From Planctomycetes bacterium GWF2_42_9 (GTDB taxonomy: Bacteria > Planctomycetota > Phycisphaerae > Sedimentisphaerales > UBA12454), in the NCBI GenBank assembly GCA_001825675.1, contig MHYA01000047.1, positions 1-33,539 of the forward strand: 33,539 nucleotides of DNA, read 5' to 3'. The notes under the pieces are model-generated. The model saw nothing but the letters and a program-made list of their open reading frames with translations, was not told where the DNA came from and made no database searches. This document shows, piece after piece, positions 17,235-24,045 of this stretch. The position numbers were made by a program, and so were the translations under genes. Each line of letters starts with the position of its first letter. Positions within the stretch are counted from its first letter, which is position 1.

Positions 17235-17715
17235 TGTCCACTCTTTTTAAATAAGTTCTATTTGTGCCGTTACGGCTTCAGGTTGCGATATTTAATTCAC
17301 CAAAATGTTTCAACATTGCTGTTCTATTCAGACCGCCTTTTTTGGCTATTGCCTGAACGTGGGCAGAAAACTAAATTAACGTGCTAATCTGTATTCTAAT
17401 AAACTGCTGAAATTAATAATGTTTGTCGAAATTTTTTTTTCAATACTGCTGATTGTATTGTTATTCACTTTTTAATCAAATCACAAATCATCATGTCTAG
17501 ATAAATTATTAATACCAACTTAGGTCAACTAGAAACATTTGCCGATATTCCTGGAAGATACTGATAGCCAAAACTAAACCCCAAATGGCATCTCTGGTTC
17601 CTAAAAGCAAGGACAAGCTCTTGAACTTGTCCTTGCTGCTTGACCAGCTGTAATCTCCACGGTTTAGGGTAGTTTGCATCAACCTCTGCTCTTGTGAATT
17701 GATTACGGCATCAGA
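17235..17715. other. Non-coding gap between two minus-strand transcription units
   Basis: 481 bases without a convincing gene. It holds the terminator at 17606-17637 and presumably the promoter for the downstream glycosidase operon. I found no convincing -35/-10 pair; an AT-rich stretch with a run of T at about 17433-17441 lies in it. An 11-base palindrome, GCCGT-T-ACGGC (17266-17276), sits about 30 bases upstream of the glycosidase start and could be an operator, but it has no second copy. Confidence 0.5.
17606..17637 (-). terminator. Rho-independent terminator-like hairpin
   Basis: A perfect 12-base inverted repeat, AGCAAGGACAAG (17606-17617) and CTTGTCCTTGCT (17626-17637), surrounds an 8-base loop. 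Read on the minus strand the stem is followed by TTTT. It lies about 79 bases past the stop of the 316-residue gene at 17716, the expected place for a terminator of that gene. The U-run is short, so termination may be partial. Confidence 0.6.
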
Positions 17716-18666
17716 TTAGTAATTACTCAATAGATGCACATCTCTTAATGAACAACTCATCCATCCATTAGTTCCTGATGGTACATAAATTTCGGGACCG
17801 AGATTGAACCCGTTAAGCCTATAATGCGAAGGAGTTGTAGAAAAATTTGTCCCATAGGTATTATTAAGATCTGTAGCCCAGTCAGTCACATCTTGTCCGT
17901 ACATTTTGTAAGCATAATACCGCAATCCTGACCACGTAGTTCCGGTAAAGGAATACGAACTGTCTCCTAATGTTAAATATCTTCGTCCGGAACCGAAATA
18001 GCTGACCACCATTGCAGTATTTGTTCCAGAATCCCAAGAAGCCCCTTCATACAAGGCCGATGAACCTCTGCTATCATAAGCAGCAACAACGATCCATACA
18101 CCATTTCCAGTACTTGTATCAGTTAGATGCATTATAAAATCAAAATAGCCACATGCACCGGAGCCCTGAAAATACTTAGCCGGAACCTGAATATAAGCGC
18201 TATACCGGAAATATCCTCCTTGCCCCCATGGGTAAAGTTGGTCTTGTGCAGTAAAGTTATACTGATAGTACATAGACCTTAAATCAAGATTTGGAGGTTG
18301 GCTGGCTGAGTAGCCATGCAGTTGGAATCCTGCATAATCATCCTTCATCTGCACAGCGCAACTGCCATACCAGGTATTATCTATTCCTCGCTGGTATTGC
18401 GTCAAAGGGGATGCAGGATAATATCCGGAAAAATCGCCGACAGCCCACGAGATAGATTCATCTACAGCATCATTCCCGCAATACCAAGTTATACAAATAG
18501 GCGTGTGTGTTGGTCCGCCATTAGCAGGATTAGCGTAAGCGTGGCCGCTGATATTTGAAACCGACACGGGCGAATACCAATTTGTCGTGCCCGCCTCTGC
18601 AGTAAAGCCGATAAAAAATACGGTTACCACGCAAATAGAAATCATTCGTACATCTAAATTCCGCAT
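17716..18666 (-). CDS. Secreted stand-alone relative of the array's unknown cargo domain
   Basis: 316 residues. ATG 18666 is preceded by AAAGGGA; signal peptide with hydrophobic residues about 8-22 (ISICVVTVFFIGFTAEAG). The rest is rich in Tyr, Ser, Gly and Trp and probably all-beta. It has no repeat module, dockerin-like part or PEP-CTERM tail. Several stretches parallel the C-terminal cargo domain of the array: 'VVAAYDSRG' matches 'VFAGYDSRIG' in the gene at 5074, and 'YRLNGFNLGPEIYVPSG ... SLRDVHLL' corresponds to 'FKITSFGPGWESS ... QLRNWSLK'. I do not recognise a named family. It is probably an extracellular carbohydrate-binding or carbohydrate-modifying domain. It is monocistronic: terminator-like hairpins lie both upstream (18851) and downstream (17606). 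Confidence 0.75.
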   Translation of the reverse strand: MRNLDVRMISICVVTVFFIGFTAEAGTTNWYSPVSVSNISGHAYANPANGGPTHTPICITWYCGNDAVDESISWAVGDFSGYYPASPLTQYQRGIDNTWYGSCAVQMKDDYAGFQLHGYSASQPPNLDLRSMYYQYNFTAQDQLYPWGQGGYFRYSAYIQVPAKYFQGSGACGYFDFIMHLTDTSTGNGVWIVVAAYDSRGSSALYEGASWDSGTNTAMVVSYFGSGRRYLTLGDSSYSFTGTTWSGLRYYAYKMYGQDVTDWATDLNNTYGTNFSTTPSHYRLNGFNLGPEIYVPSGTNGWMSCSLRDVHLLSNY

Positions 18667-18850
18667 TTATTTCCCTTTCTAAATTTGTAAATTAAATGAG
18701 GCCGCAGCATATGTAGTTTTTGACAAGGAAGTATTGCGGCAGATTAGTCAAATCTGTTCACGAAGCAGAGTTAGAAAAAATAAAGTAGAAGAAAAACTAA
18801 TTCCAAATTCAATTGATGCAAAAAGTAGATGAAGCGTAGAATTCAGCTGG

Positions 18851-18882
18851 AAAAAAGGGCCGGTTCAATAACCTGCCCTTTT
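18851..18882 (-). terminator. Rho-independent terminator of the PEP-CTERM gene
   Basis: AAAAGGGC (18853-18860) and GGTT (18862-18865) pair with AACC (18870-18873) and GCCCTTTT (18875-18882) around the loop CAAT, with one mismatched pair between the two stem halves. On the minus strand the stem ends in a run of six T (complement of 18851-18856). It lies 22 bases beyond the stop codon at 18905, a textbook position. Confidence 0.8.
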
Positions 18883-18904
18883 GTTTAAGTTACTTTTACT
18901 GAAA

Positions 18905-19693
18905 TTATTTACGTCGACGTAAAAGCATGCTGCCAACTCCAACAAGAAGCATAGTAGCAGGTTCTGGAACCGCGGTGAAAGTTTTGCCCGCATCCAAAGT
19001 GTGGTTTGTTACAACAAGGGTTGCACCGGTTGCGGCACGTATATATCCATTATCTATGAAGTTCTGCAGTTGGCCACTCCAGTTGTCGCCACAGCTAAAT
19101 GAACCACCTTCATAAATAACCAGCGATCCATTACCACCCCACGCGCCTACCGTTAACCTACCTGAATCCACCACAATACCGCCCGCAAACACATTTACTA
19201 TACCGGTACTGCTAGTTGGTGATCCCCAGTTGGTTATATCCATTGACTTTGTGTAAACAGTGCCGTACACATTCAGCGTGCCGGTGCCGCCATAGCCGAC
19301 AGCCAATTCGCCGACCGCGGCGCTTGTCCTATTATCAAGAATCGCACCGGCATTTACAGTAATTGTACCATTCACGCCAGTTCCTTCAGCGATTCTTATA
19401 TCATAAAGGGTAGTCAGCGAACCATCTATTACTATGCTTCCCACCTCCGTTGGTCCATAAGCGCTGTTACCAACGCGAAGAATATTAGCGGAAGCTGTGG
19501 TGCTTTGTGCAATAACAGCGGCGGCTCTAATGCTTACATCTTCCGTGATCGGCGCTACGCCACTTGTCCAGTTGCCGCCGGTAGCCCAATCATCATTAAT
19601 AGTGCCCGTAAAAGCATTTGGGTTTAATGCGAAGGCATTACCAGCCAATGTCAAAACACATACCACAATAACCAATTTACTTGCGTTAAACAT
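18905..19693 (-). CDS. PEP-CTERM protein with T5SS/PEP-CTERM-associated repeats
   Basis: 262 residues from ATG 19693. That start is chosen over the longer open frame to 19819 because it has a strong GGAGGAAGAG site and gives a clear signal peptide (ASKLVIVVCVLTLAGNAFA). Residues about 25-235 are the repeat module, with GYGGTGTLNVYG and NGSLVIYEGGSFSCGDNW motifs; it is nearly the same as the N-terminal module of the gene at 1062. The end is a PEP-CTERM signal: VPEP, a hydrophobic stretch (ATMLLVGVGSMLL) and RRRK, the target of an exosortase (EpsH-type), which would anchor or process the protein at the cell surface. No exosortase gene is in the window. It has its own promoter and terminator, pointing to regulation apart from the flanking operons. 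The exact function of the repeat domain is unknown. Confidence 0.92.
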   Translation of the reverse strand: MFNASKLVIVVCVLTLAGNAFALNPNAFTGTINDDWATGGNWTSGVAPITEDVSIRAAAVIAQSTTASANILRVGNSAYGPTEVGSIVIDGSLTTLYDIRIAEGTGVNGTITVNAGAILDNRTSAAVGELAVGYGGTGTLNVYGTVYTKSMDITNWGSPTSSTGIVNVFAGGIVVDSGRLTVGAWGGNGSLVIYEGGSFSCGDNWSGQLQNFIDNGYIRAATGATLVVTNHTLDAGKTFTAVPEPATMLLVGVGSMLLRRRK

Positions 19694-19788
19694 CGTTCTC
19701 TTCCTCCAAAGACAATTAGAATTTAAGAATTTCACACATTTTTTTACGCTAATACAAAATTGATGTCTGTTTGTCGTGCCCTCCTTTC

Positions 19789-19814
19789 GATAACTTTCTT
19801 GGAATCGAGTTATC
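19789..19814 (-). promoter_or_regulatory. Leader stem-loop with adjacent orphan Shine-Dalgarno sequence
   Basis: In the roughly 140-base leader of the PEP-CTERM gene, GATAACT (19789-19795) and AGTTATC (19808-19814) form a perfect 7-base stem with a 12-base loop. Immediately downstream on the minus strand is AAAGGAGG (19787-19780), a near-perfect ribosome-binding sequence with no start codon at a usable distance. The true start lies about 87 bases further on. It may be a ribosome standby or regulatory element; function is inferred only. Confidence 0.4.
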
Positions 19815-19839
19815 CTCAACTATCATAAATTACAATTTC

Positions 19840-19868
19840 AATATACCAATAAACGAATCATGAGTCAA
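19840..19868 (-). promoter_or_regulatory. Sigma-70-type promoter of the PEP-CTERM gene
   Basis: On the minus strand, TTGACT (-35, 19868-19863) is followed after exactly 17 bases by TATATT (-10, 19845-19840). Transcription would start near 19833, giving a leader of about 140 bases before the ATG at 19693. Confidence 0.65.
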
Positions 19869-20077
19869 TATAAAAATGTATTATCTGAACAAAATATTAT
19901 AAAGTATACATGATCACTAAATGAGAAGATATTCTTTTAACAGAGAAAAATCGTTGTAAAACAAAAGGTTTGCTCGAGAATAGTTCAATAAATGGTCATA
20001 AAAGAAGTTTAAAGATCCTGTTCAATACGGTGCAATGCATTGTAGTTAGATATTATAATAAAAAAGCTATTTGTAAA

Positions 20078-20106
20078 TTGACTTTAATGTATGCGTACAC
20101 TATAAT
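20078..20106 (+). promoter_or_regulatory. Sigma-70-type promoter of the XRE-led sugar operon
   Basis: TTGACT (20078-20083), a 17-base spacer, then a perfect TATAAT (20101-20106), placing the transcript start near 20113 and a leader of about 32 bases. The spacer contains the imperfect 12-base palindrome TGTATGCGTACA (20088-20099), a plausible operator for the regulator encoded directly downstream. Confidence 0.75.
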
Positions 20107-20144
20107 GAACACGTGAGCAGTTTTTCTTTAATTGCAGGTTATTT

Positions 20145-20702
20145 ATGGAAACAAACGAATTGGGAGTACGCATCCGGCACTGTAGAAAGAAAGCAGGCCT
20201 TGGTATAAGGGAGTTGGCCAGAATTGCAGAAATGTCTCCAGCGGCCATATCTGCTATCGAAAGACAAAAAAGCAGCCCAACACTGGCCACTTTGCAAAGG
20301 ATACTGAGTGCTCTGGATACTAACTTTATGGATTTTTTTTCCTCCGATCAGGAAGCAGGAAGTGCGCCTGTCTTTGCATCTGAAGCGATGCAGAAGATAA
20401 GTGATGGCAACAGGACGTATGTATTGGTATTTCAGCGAAAACATGACATCAAATTTGAGATAATTATGGAAACAATTTTCTCAACAAAGAAACAAATCGC
20501 ATGGGAAGTTCATGATTTCGATGTGGGAGGCGTCATGCTTTCCGGTAGGCGAGCTTGCCTCGAAGTTGAGGGACTTGGTGAATGGCTGTTAGCGCAAGAT
20601 GATTCTTTTTATATACCGGCTAATCAGAAGCATCGTTTGACAAATTTAGATGAATCACCAATCAGGCTAATCACGGTATATTATCCAGCAAGACAACAGT
20701 AA
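20145..20702 (+). CDS. XRE-family transcriptional regulator with C-terminal cupin domain
   Basis: 185 residues. Residues about 8-62 are a lambda-repressor-type helix-turn-helix: 'GLGIRELARIAEMSPAAIS' then 'IERQKSSPTLATLQRIL'. Residues about 110-180 form a small cupin, with 'GRRACLEVEGLGEWLL' and the second cupin motif 'YIPANQKHRLTNLDESPI', where Pro, His and Asn are typical. This HTH_3 plus cupin_2 layout is common in regulators that sense a small metabolite, often a sugar or amino acid. It lies directly behind a strong promoter with a palindromic spacer and starts a co-directional run of metabolic genes, so it probably controls its own operon. Cytoplasmic DNA-binding protein; effector unknown. 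Confidence 0.9.
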   Translation: METNELGVRIRHCRKKAGLGIRELARIAEMSPAAISAIERQKSSPTLATLQRILSALDTNFMDFFSSDQEAGSAPVFASEAMQKISDGNRTYVLVFQRKHDIKFEIIMETIFSTKKQIAWEVHDFDVGGVMLSGRRACLEVEGLGEWLLAQDDSFYIPANQKHRLTNLDESPIRLITVYYPARQQ

Positions 20703-20720
20703 TTAATGGACAGGATAAAA

Positions 20721-22118
20721 ATGTTAAATAAATTGACGTTTAAGGGCGGTTCGGTGGCGAATAATTTAATTCCATCTATTATAGGGCAAGAGAAAATGGC
20801 GGAAAAATTGGCAATTGATGGTGGTGCGAAGGCCGTAAATACTATTGGTCCATTTCCATCAAAAATTGGAAAAGAGGAGCTTTTGGAAGTTCTTGATCTC
20901 TGGCAAATGTCGCCGGAGAACACACTGAAAATAAGGTCGATTATTGAAAATGAAAATAATTTTAAAGGACCTCATCTTTTCAGGTATTACAATCCACGTC
21001 CTAGCAAAGTTGCGGCAGCAGAAAAAGCCATGAAAGACCTTATTGGTACGAAGTACTGTATGGCTACCAATTCCTGCACGTCTGCGCTGGTAGCGGCGTA
21101 TCGTTCACTCGGAATAGGTATGGGTGATGAGGTTATTGTGCCTGCTTATACCTTTTTCGCTACATCGGCAACTGTTGTAGCGTCAAATGCGATACCGGTT
21201 ATTGCCGATGTTGATGAAACTCTTTGTTTGGATCCAAAATCAGTAGAGAAAGCAATCACAAAGCGAACAAAAGCTATTGTTCCCGTTCATATGCGAGGAG
21301 CTCCTGCGCAGATGGATGCAATAATAGATGTTGCCAATAAATACGGTATTCCTGTTATAGAAGATGTTGCACAGGCGGCAGGTGGTTCGTTTAAGGGCAA
21401 ACCGCTCGGCAGCATCGGCCAAATCGGCTGTTTCAGCTTTGACTATTATAAGGTAATAGTGAGTGGTGAAGGCGGATTTTATACTACCAACAACGAAAGA
21501 CTTCACACAAGGGCGTTGAATTGGCATGACTGCGCAGCATGCTGGCGACCTGACCGATTTGGTCCTGAAAAAGAAAATGAAGACCTTTTCTGTGGTGAAA
21601 ATTATCGCATGAGCGAGCTTGAAGGTGCAGTTGCACTTGCTCAGATTCGAAAGGCTGGTGTTATTGTTTCCAAGCACAGAGCCGCCAAGAAAAAAATCAA
21701 AGACGCGATTCAAAGTTTTCCTGGTCTGAGCTTTAGACGACTTGCGGATGAGGCCGGTGATGTTGGCATATGTCTGGTTATTTTTTTACCAGACGCTGAA
21801 ATGACTAAGAAATTATTGCCTGCACTTAAGGCTGAAGGTGTTCCCTGCGGGGGTATTTATGATGCAAAAGTAAGAGACTGGCACACCTATAATTATTGGG
21901 AGCATATTCTTCAATATAAATCAGTTTCAAATGATAAGCTTCCATGGAGCGGCGTTCCCCAAAACGAACTCCCAAAATATAAAAAGGATATGTGCCCAAG
22001 GTCGCTTGAGTTGCTGTCGAAAGCGGTACTTATAGATATCGATTACAATCTAAGCGATGACGATTGCAACAAGATTTCGACCGCAATAAACAAGGTATTG
22101 AGTGTTTACCTCAAATAA
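20721..22118 (+). CDS. DegT/DnrJ/EryC1/StrS-family PLP-dependent aminotransferase
   Basis: 465 residues from ATG 20721, which has AGGA at the correct distance; an ATG at 20706 is possible but lacks one. Fold type I aminotransferase: 'ATNSCTSALVAAYRSLG' (cofactor phosphate pocket), 'VPAYTFFATSATV', 'PVIEDVAQAAGG' with the Asp that contacts the pyridine ring, and 'FSFDYYKVIVSGEGG' with the Schiff-base lysine Lys244. This family transfers an amino group from glutamate or glutamine to keto-sugars or keto-cyclitols. In a catabolic setting it could also work in the opposite direction on an amino sugar. About 18 bases separate it from the regulator, and 11 bases separate it from the next gene, indicating one transcript. 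The exact substrate cannot be read from sequence. Confidence 0.9.
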   Translation: MLNKLTFKGGSVANNLIPSIIGQEKMAEKLAIDGGAKAVNTIGPFPSKIGKEELLEVLDLWQMSPENTLKIRSIIENENNFKGPHLFRYYNPRPSKVAAAEKAMKDLIGTKYCMATNSCTSALVAAYRSLGIGMGDEVIVPAYTFFATSATVVASNAIPVIADVDETLCLDPKSVEKAITKRTKAIVPVHMRGAPAQMDAIIDVANKYGIPVIEDVAQAAGGSFKGKPLGSIGQIGCFSFDYYKVIVSGEGGFYTTNNERLHTRALNWHDCAACWRPDRFGPEKENEDLFCGENYRMSELEGAVALAQIRKAGVIVSKHRAAKKKIKDAIQSFPGLSFRRLADEAGDVGICLVIFLPDAEMTKKLLPALKAEGVPCGGIYDAKVRDWHTYNYWEHILQYKSVSNDKLPWSGVPQNELPKYKKDMCPRSLELLSKAVLIDIDYNLSDDDCNKISTAINKVLSVYLK

Positions 22119-22129
22119 AGGAATGCAGT

Positions 22130-22942
22130 ATGGCCAAAATAAGTGTTTGCGCAGAGTGCTTTTTTACGGATTTGCCCTTTGAACAAAGGATAAAAAAAAT
22201 AGGGGCTCTTGGATATAAATATATTGAATTTTGGCATCCTGAAGGCACATTTAATGGCAAAGAAGTCGATTTTTCGAAATTTAAAGATGCAAAAATATTA
22301 AAAAAAGCGGCCAAAGACAGTGGTGTTACAATAAATGATTTTGCATTTAGTGCTTGGGACGGTTCGATTGGTGGCAATCCTACAAATGAAAAAGACCATC
22401 ACAAATATTTTGAACAGATTCAAAAGATGCTAGATTTTGCGAATGCCATCGGCTGTAAAAAAGGGATTGTTCTTTCAGGCCTTACCCAAAAGGGCATATC
22501 AAAAGACAAGATGATTGGCAATTTGGGCAAAGCTTATGCCAAAGCTGTTGAAATGGCTAAAATAGCGAAAATTACACTTGTAGTTGAGCCGTTAAATAGC
22601 CTTGTTGACCATGCAGGATTTTTTTTTGACGGTACTGATGAAGCTGTAAAAATGATTAATGAGATTAACAGCCCGAACCTCAAACTTCTTTATGATGTCT
22701 ATCACATGCAAATTATGCAGGGTAACATTCTCGATTTTATCGAAAACAACATTGATATAATTGGGCATTTCCATTCAGCGGGCGTTCCCGGCAGGGCAGA
22801 GCCCTTTGATACGGAAGTCAACTATCCCGCGATCATAAAAAAAATAGATCAACTCGGTTACACCGGGTGTTTCGGCTTGGAATATTTTCCAAAATATGAC
22901 CATGTGAAATCACTGAAGAAAACACTTAAATATTTGAGCTAA
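22130..22942 (+). CDS. Hydroxypyruvate isomerase-like / sugar isomerase-epimerase TIM barrel
   Basis: 270 residues from ATG 22130, preceded by AAAGGA; the frame extends upstream to 22064 but that would overlap the aminotransferase and lacks a site. Residues show the Hyi/AP-endonuclease-2 TIM barrel with its metal-binding set: Glu153 in 'VVEPLNSL', Asp189 and His192 in 'LLYDVYHMQIMQGN', His213/His215 in 'GHFHSAGVPGRAEP', and Glu251 in 'GLEYFP'. The order and local context match hydroxypyruvate isomerase (for example 'PGR.EP' and 'LLYD.YH.QIM.G'), and the length is close to that family's about 260. In this operon, next to a XylA-type isomerase and a Gfo/Idh enzyme, it could act on hydroxypyruvate/tartronate semialdehyde or a keto sugar. 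Cytoplasmic, no signal peptide. Confidence 0.85.
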   Translation: MAKISVCAECFFTDLPFEQRIKKIGALGYKYIEFWHPEGTFNGKEVDFSKFKDAKILKKAAKDSGVTINDFAFSAWDGSIGGNPTNEKDHHKYFEQIQKMLDFANAIGCKKGIVLSGLTQKGISKDKMIGNLGKAYAKAVEMAKIAKITLVVEPLNSLVDHAGFFFDGTDEAVKMINEINSPNLKLLYDVYHMQIMQGNILDFIENNIDIIGHFHSAGVPGRAEPFDTEVNYPAIIKKIDQLGYTGCFGLEYFPKYDHVKSLKKTLKYLS

Positions 22943-22953
22943 GGAGCTAGCAG

Positions 22954-23988
22954 ATGGCAGGTGCATTTAAGTTTACATTTGGACCATGGAACATTCATGA
23001 GGGTGCAGATCCTTTTGGGCCTACTGTCAGGAATACGGTCGAACTTGGTAAAAAGCTTAAGGGTTACAAAAAACTCGGTTTTGATGGTGTTCAGTTTCAT
23101 GATGATGATGCTGTGCCGAAAATGAATGATTTATCGGCTGCGCAGATTGTGAATGAAGCTAAAGTATTAAAGAAAACTCTTGATGGTGAAGGTTTAATAG
23201 CTGAATTTGTAGCGCCCCGACTTTGGGAAGACAGCAGGACTATTGATGGCGGCTATACCAGCAATGATCCCCAGTGCAGGAATTATGCGATCGAAAGGAG
23301 CAAAAGGGCAATAGATATCGCAGATGCTCTTGGAACAAATCTTATTGTTCTCTGGCTTGCTCGTGAAGGAACATACATAAGAGAGGCTAAGGATAGCAAG
23401 ATTGCAATTGACAGGCTTGCTCAGGCACTTAACACGATGCTGGATTACAATTCATGCATTAAAATAGCAATCGAAGCTAAACCGAATGAGCCGATGGATC
23501 ATACTTATATTCCTACTATTGGTCATGCAATTGGTATTGGAATGCTGACCAGTGATGTTTCTCGTGTAGGCTGCGTTATTGAAAGCGCCCATGCGATACT
23601 AGCGGGCCTCGATCCATCCGATGAGATGGGCTATGCGCTAGCACATAAAAAACTTTGGTCGGTTCATCTAAATGACCAGAATGGCCTGAAGTTCGATCAA
23701 GACAAAACGTTTGGTTCAGTGGATTTACGCAGGGCATTCAATCAGGTCAGAATCCTTGATAAATATAATTATGGCCAAAATGGGGAATGGGTTGGGCTTG
23801 ACGTCAAAGCGATGCGGACGCAGAAAGACGAAGTTGCGGCAAAGCATTTGAGTAATAGTCGGATGATTTTTCTGCGGCTACTGGACCTTGTTCGGAGTCT
23901 GGACGATGCTAAAGCAGAGAGGCTGATTTCCGAGCGTGATTATGAGGAATTGGATCTTTTAATAATGAGTCATTTGTTAAGCAAGTGA
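22954..23988 (+). CDS. XylA-type xylose isomerase with complete active site
   Basis: 344 residues, ATG 22954 behind AAGGAG. Every catalytic landmark of class I xylose isomerase is present in order: 'VQFHDDDAVP' (His49 and Asp52, the ring-opening pair), 'WLAREG', 'IEAKPNEP' (Glu174 metal ligand, Lys176), 'IESAHAILAGLDP' (Glu210 and His213), 'HLNDQNG' (Asp241), 'FDQD' (Asp248 and Asp250), and Asp283 in 'GLDVKAM'. Spacings match the Actinoplanes/Streptomyces-type enzyme. The protein is about 45 residues shorter than the usual about 390, mainly at the C-terminus. Reaction expected: aldose-ketose isomerisation with two divalent metals; the natural sugar may not be xylose. It is 11 bases from the preceding isomerase-like gene. 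Cytoplasmic. Confidence 0.88.
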   Translation: MAGAFKFTFGPWNIHEGADPFGPTVRNTVELGKKLKGYKKLGFDGVQFHDDDAVPKMNDLSAAQIVNEAKVLKKTLDGEGLIAEFVAPRLWEDSRTIDGGYTSNDPQCRNYAIERSKRAIDIADALGTNLIVLWLAREGTYIREAKDSKIAIDRLAQALNTMLDYNSCIKIAIEAKPNEPMDHTYIPTIGHAIGIGMLTSDVSRVGCVIESAHAILAGLDPSDEMGYALAHKKLWSVHLNDQNGLKFDQDKTFGSVDLRRAFNQVRILDKYNYGQNGEWVGLDVKAMRTQKDEVAAKHLSNSRMIFLRLLDLVRSLDDAKAERLISERDYEELDLLIMSHLLSK

Positions 23989-24045
23989 ATCAGAGTATAA
24001 ATAGTTTATAAGTATCGCGACGCATCAGGAAGTGGTAAAGGTATT

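Larger units (their letters stand above)
19694..20144. other. Divergent intergenic region carrying two promoters
   Basis: 451 bases between the minus-strand PEP-CTERM gene and the plus-strand XRE regulator. It contains one sigma-70-like promoter on each strand (19840-19868 and 20078-20106), a leader stem-loop (19789-19814), and about 200 bases of very AT-rich DNA between the promoters. No open frame in it looks like a gene. Confidence 0.7.

Noticed and set aside
17266-17276. 11-base palindrome GCCGT-T-ACGGC as a definite operator
   Set aside because: Single short copy with no associated promoter; kept only as a remark.
19694-19819. N-terminal extension of the PEP-CTERM protein
   Set aside because: Would use a TTG start and place 42 charged residues before the signal peptide; the ATG at 19693 has GGAGGAAGAG.
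22064-22129. N-terminal extension of the Hyi-like protein
   Set aside because: Overlaps the aminotransferase gene and has no ribosome-binding sequence; ATG 22130 has AAAGGA and gives the family's usual N-terminus.
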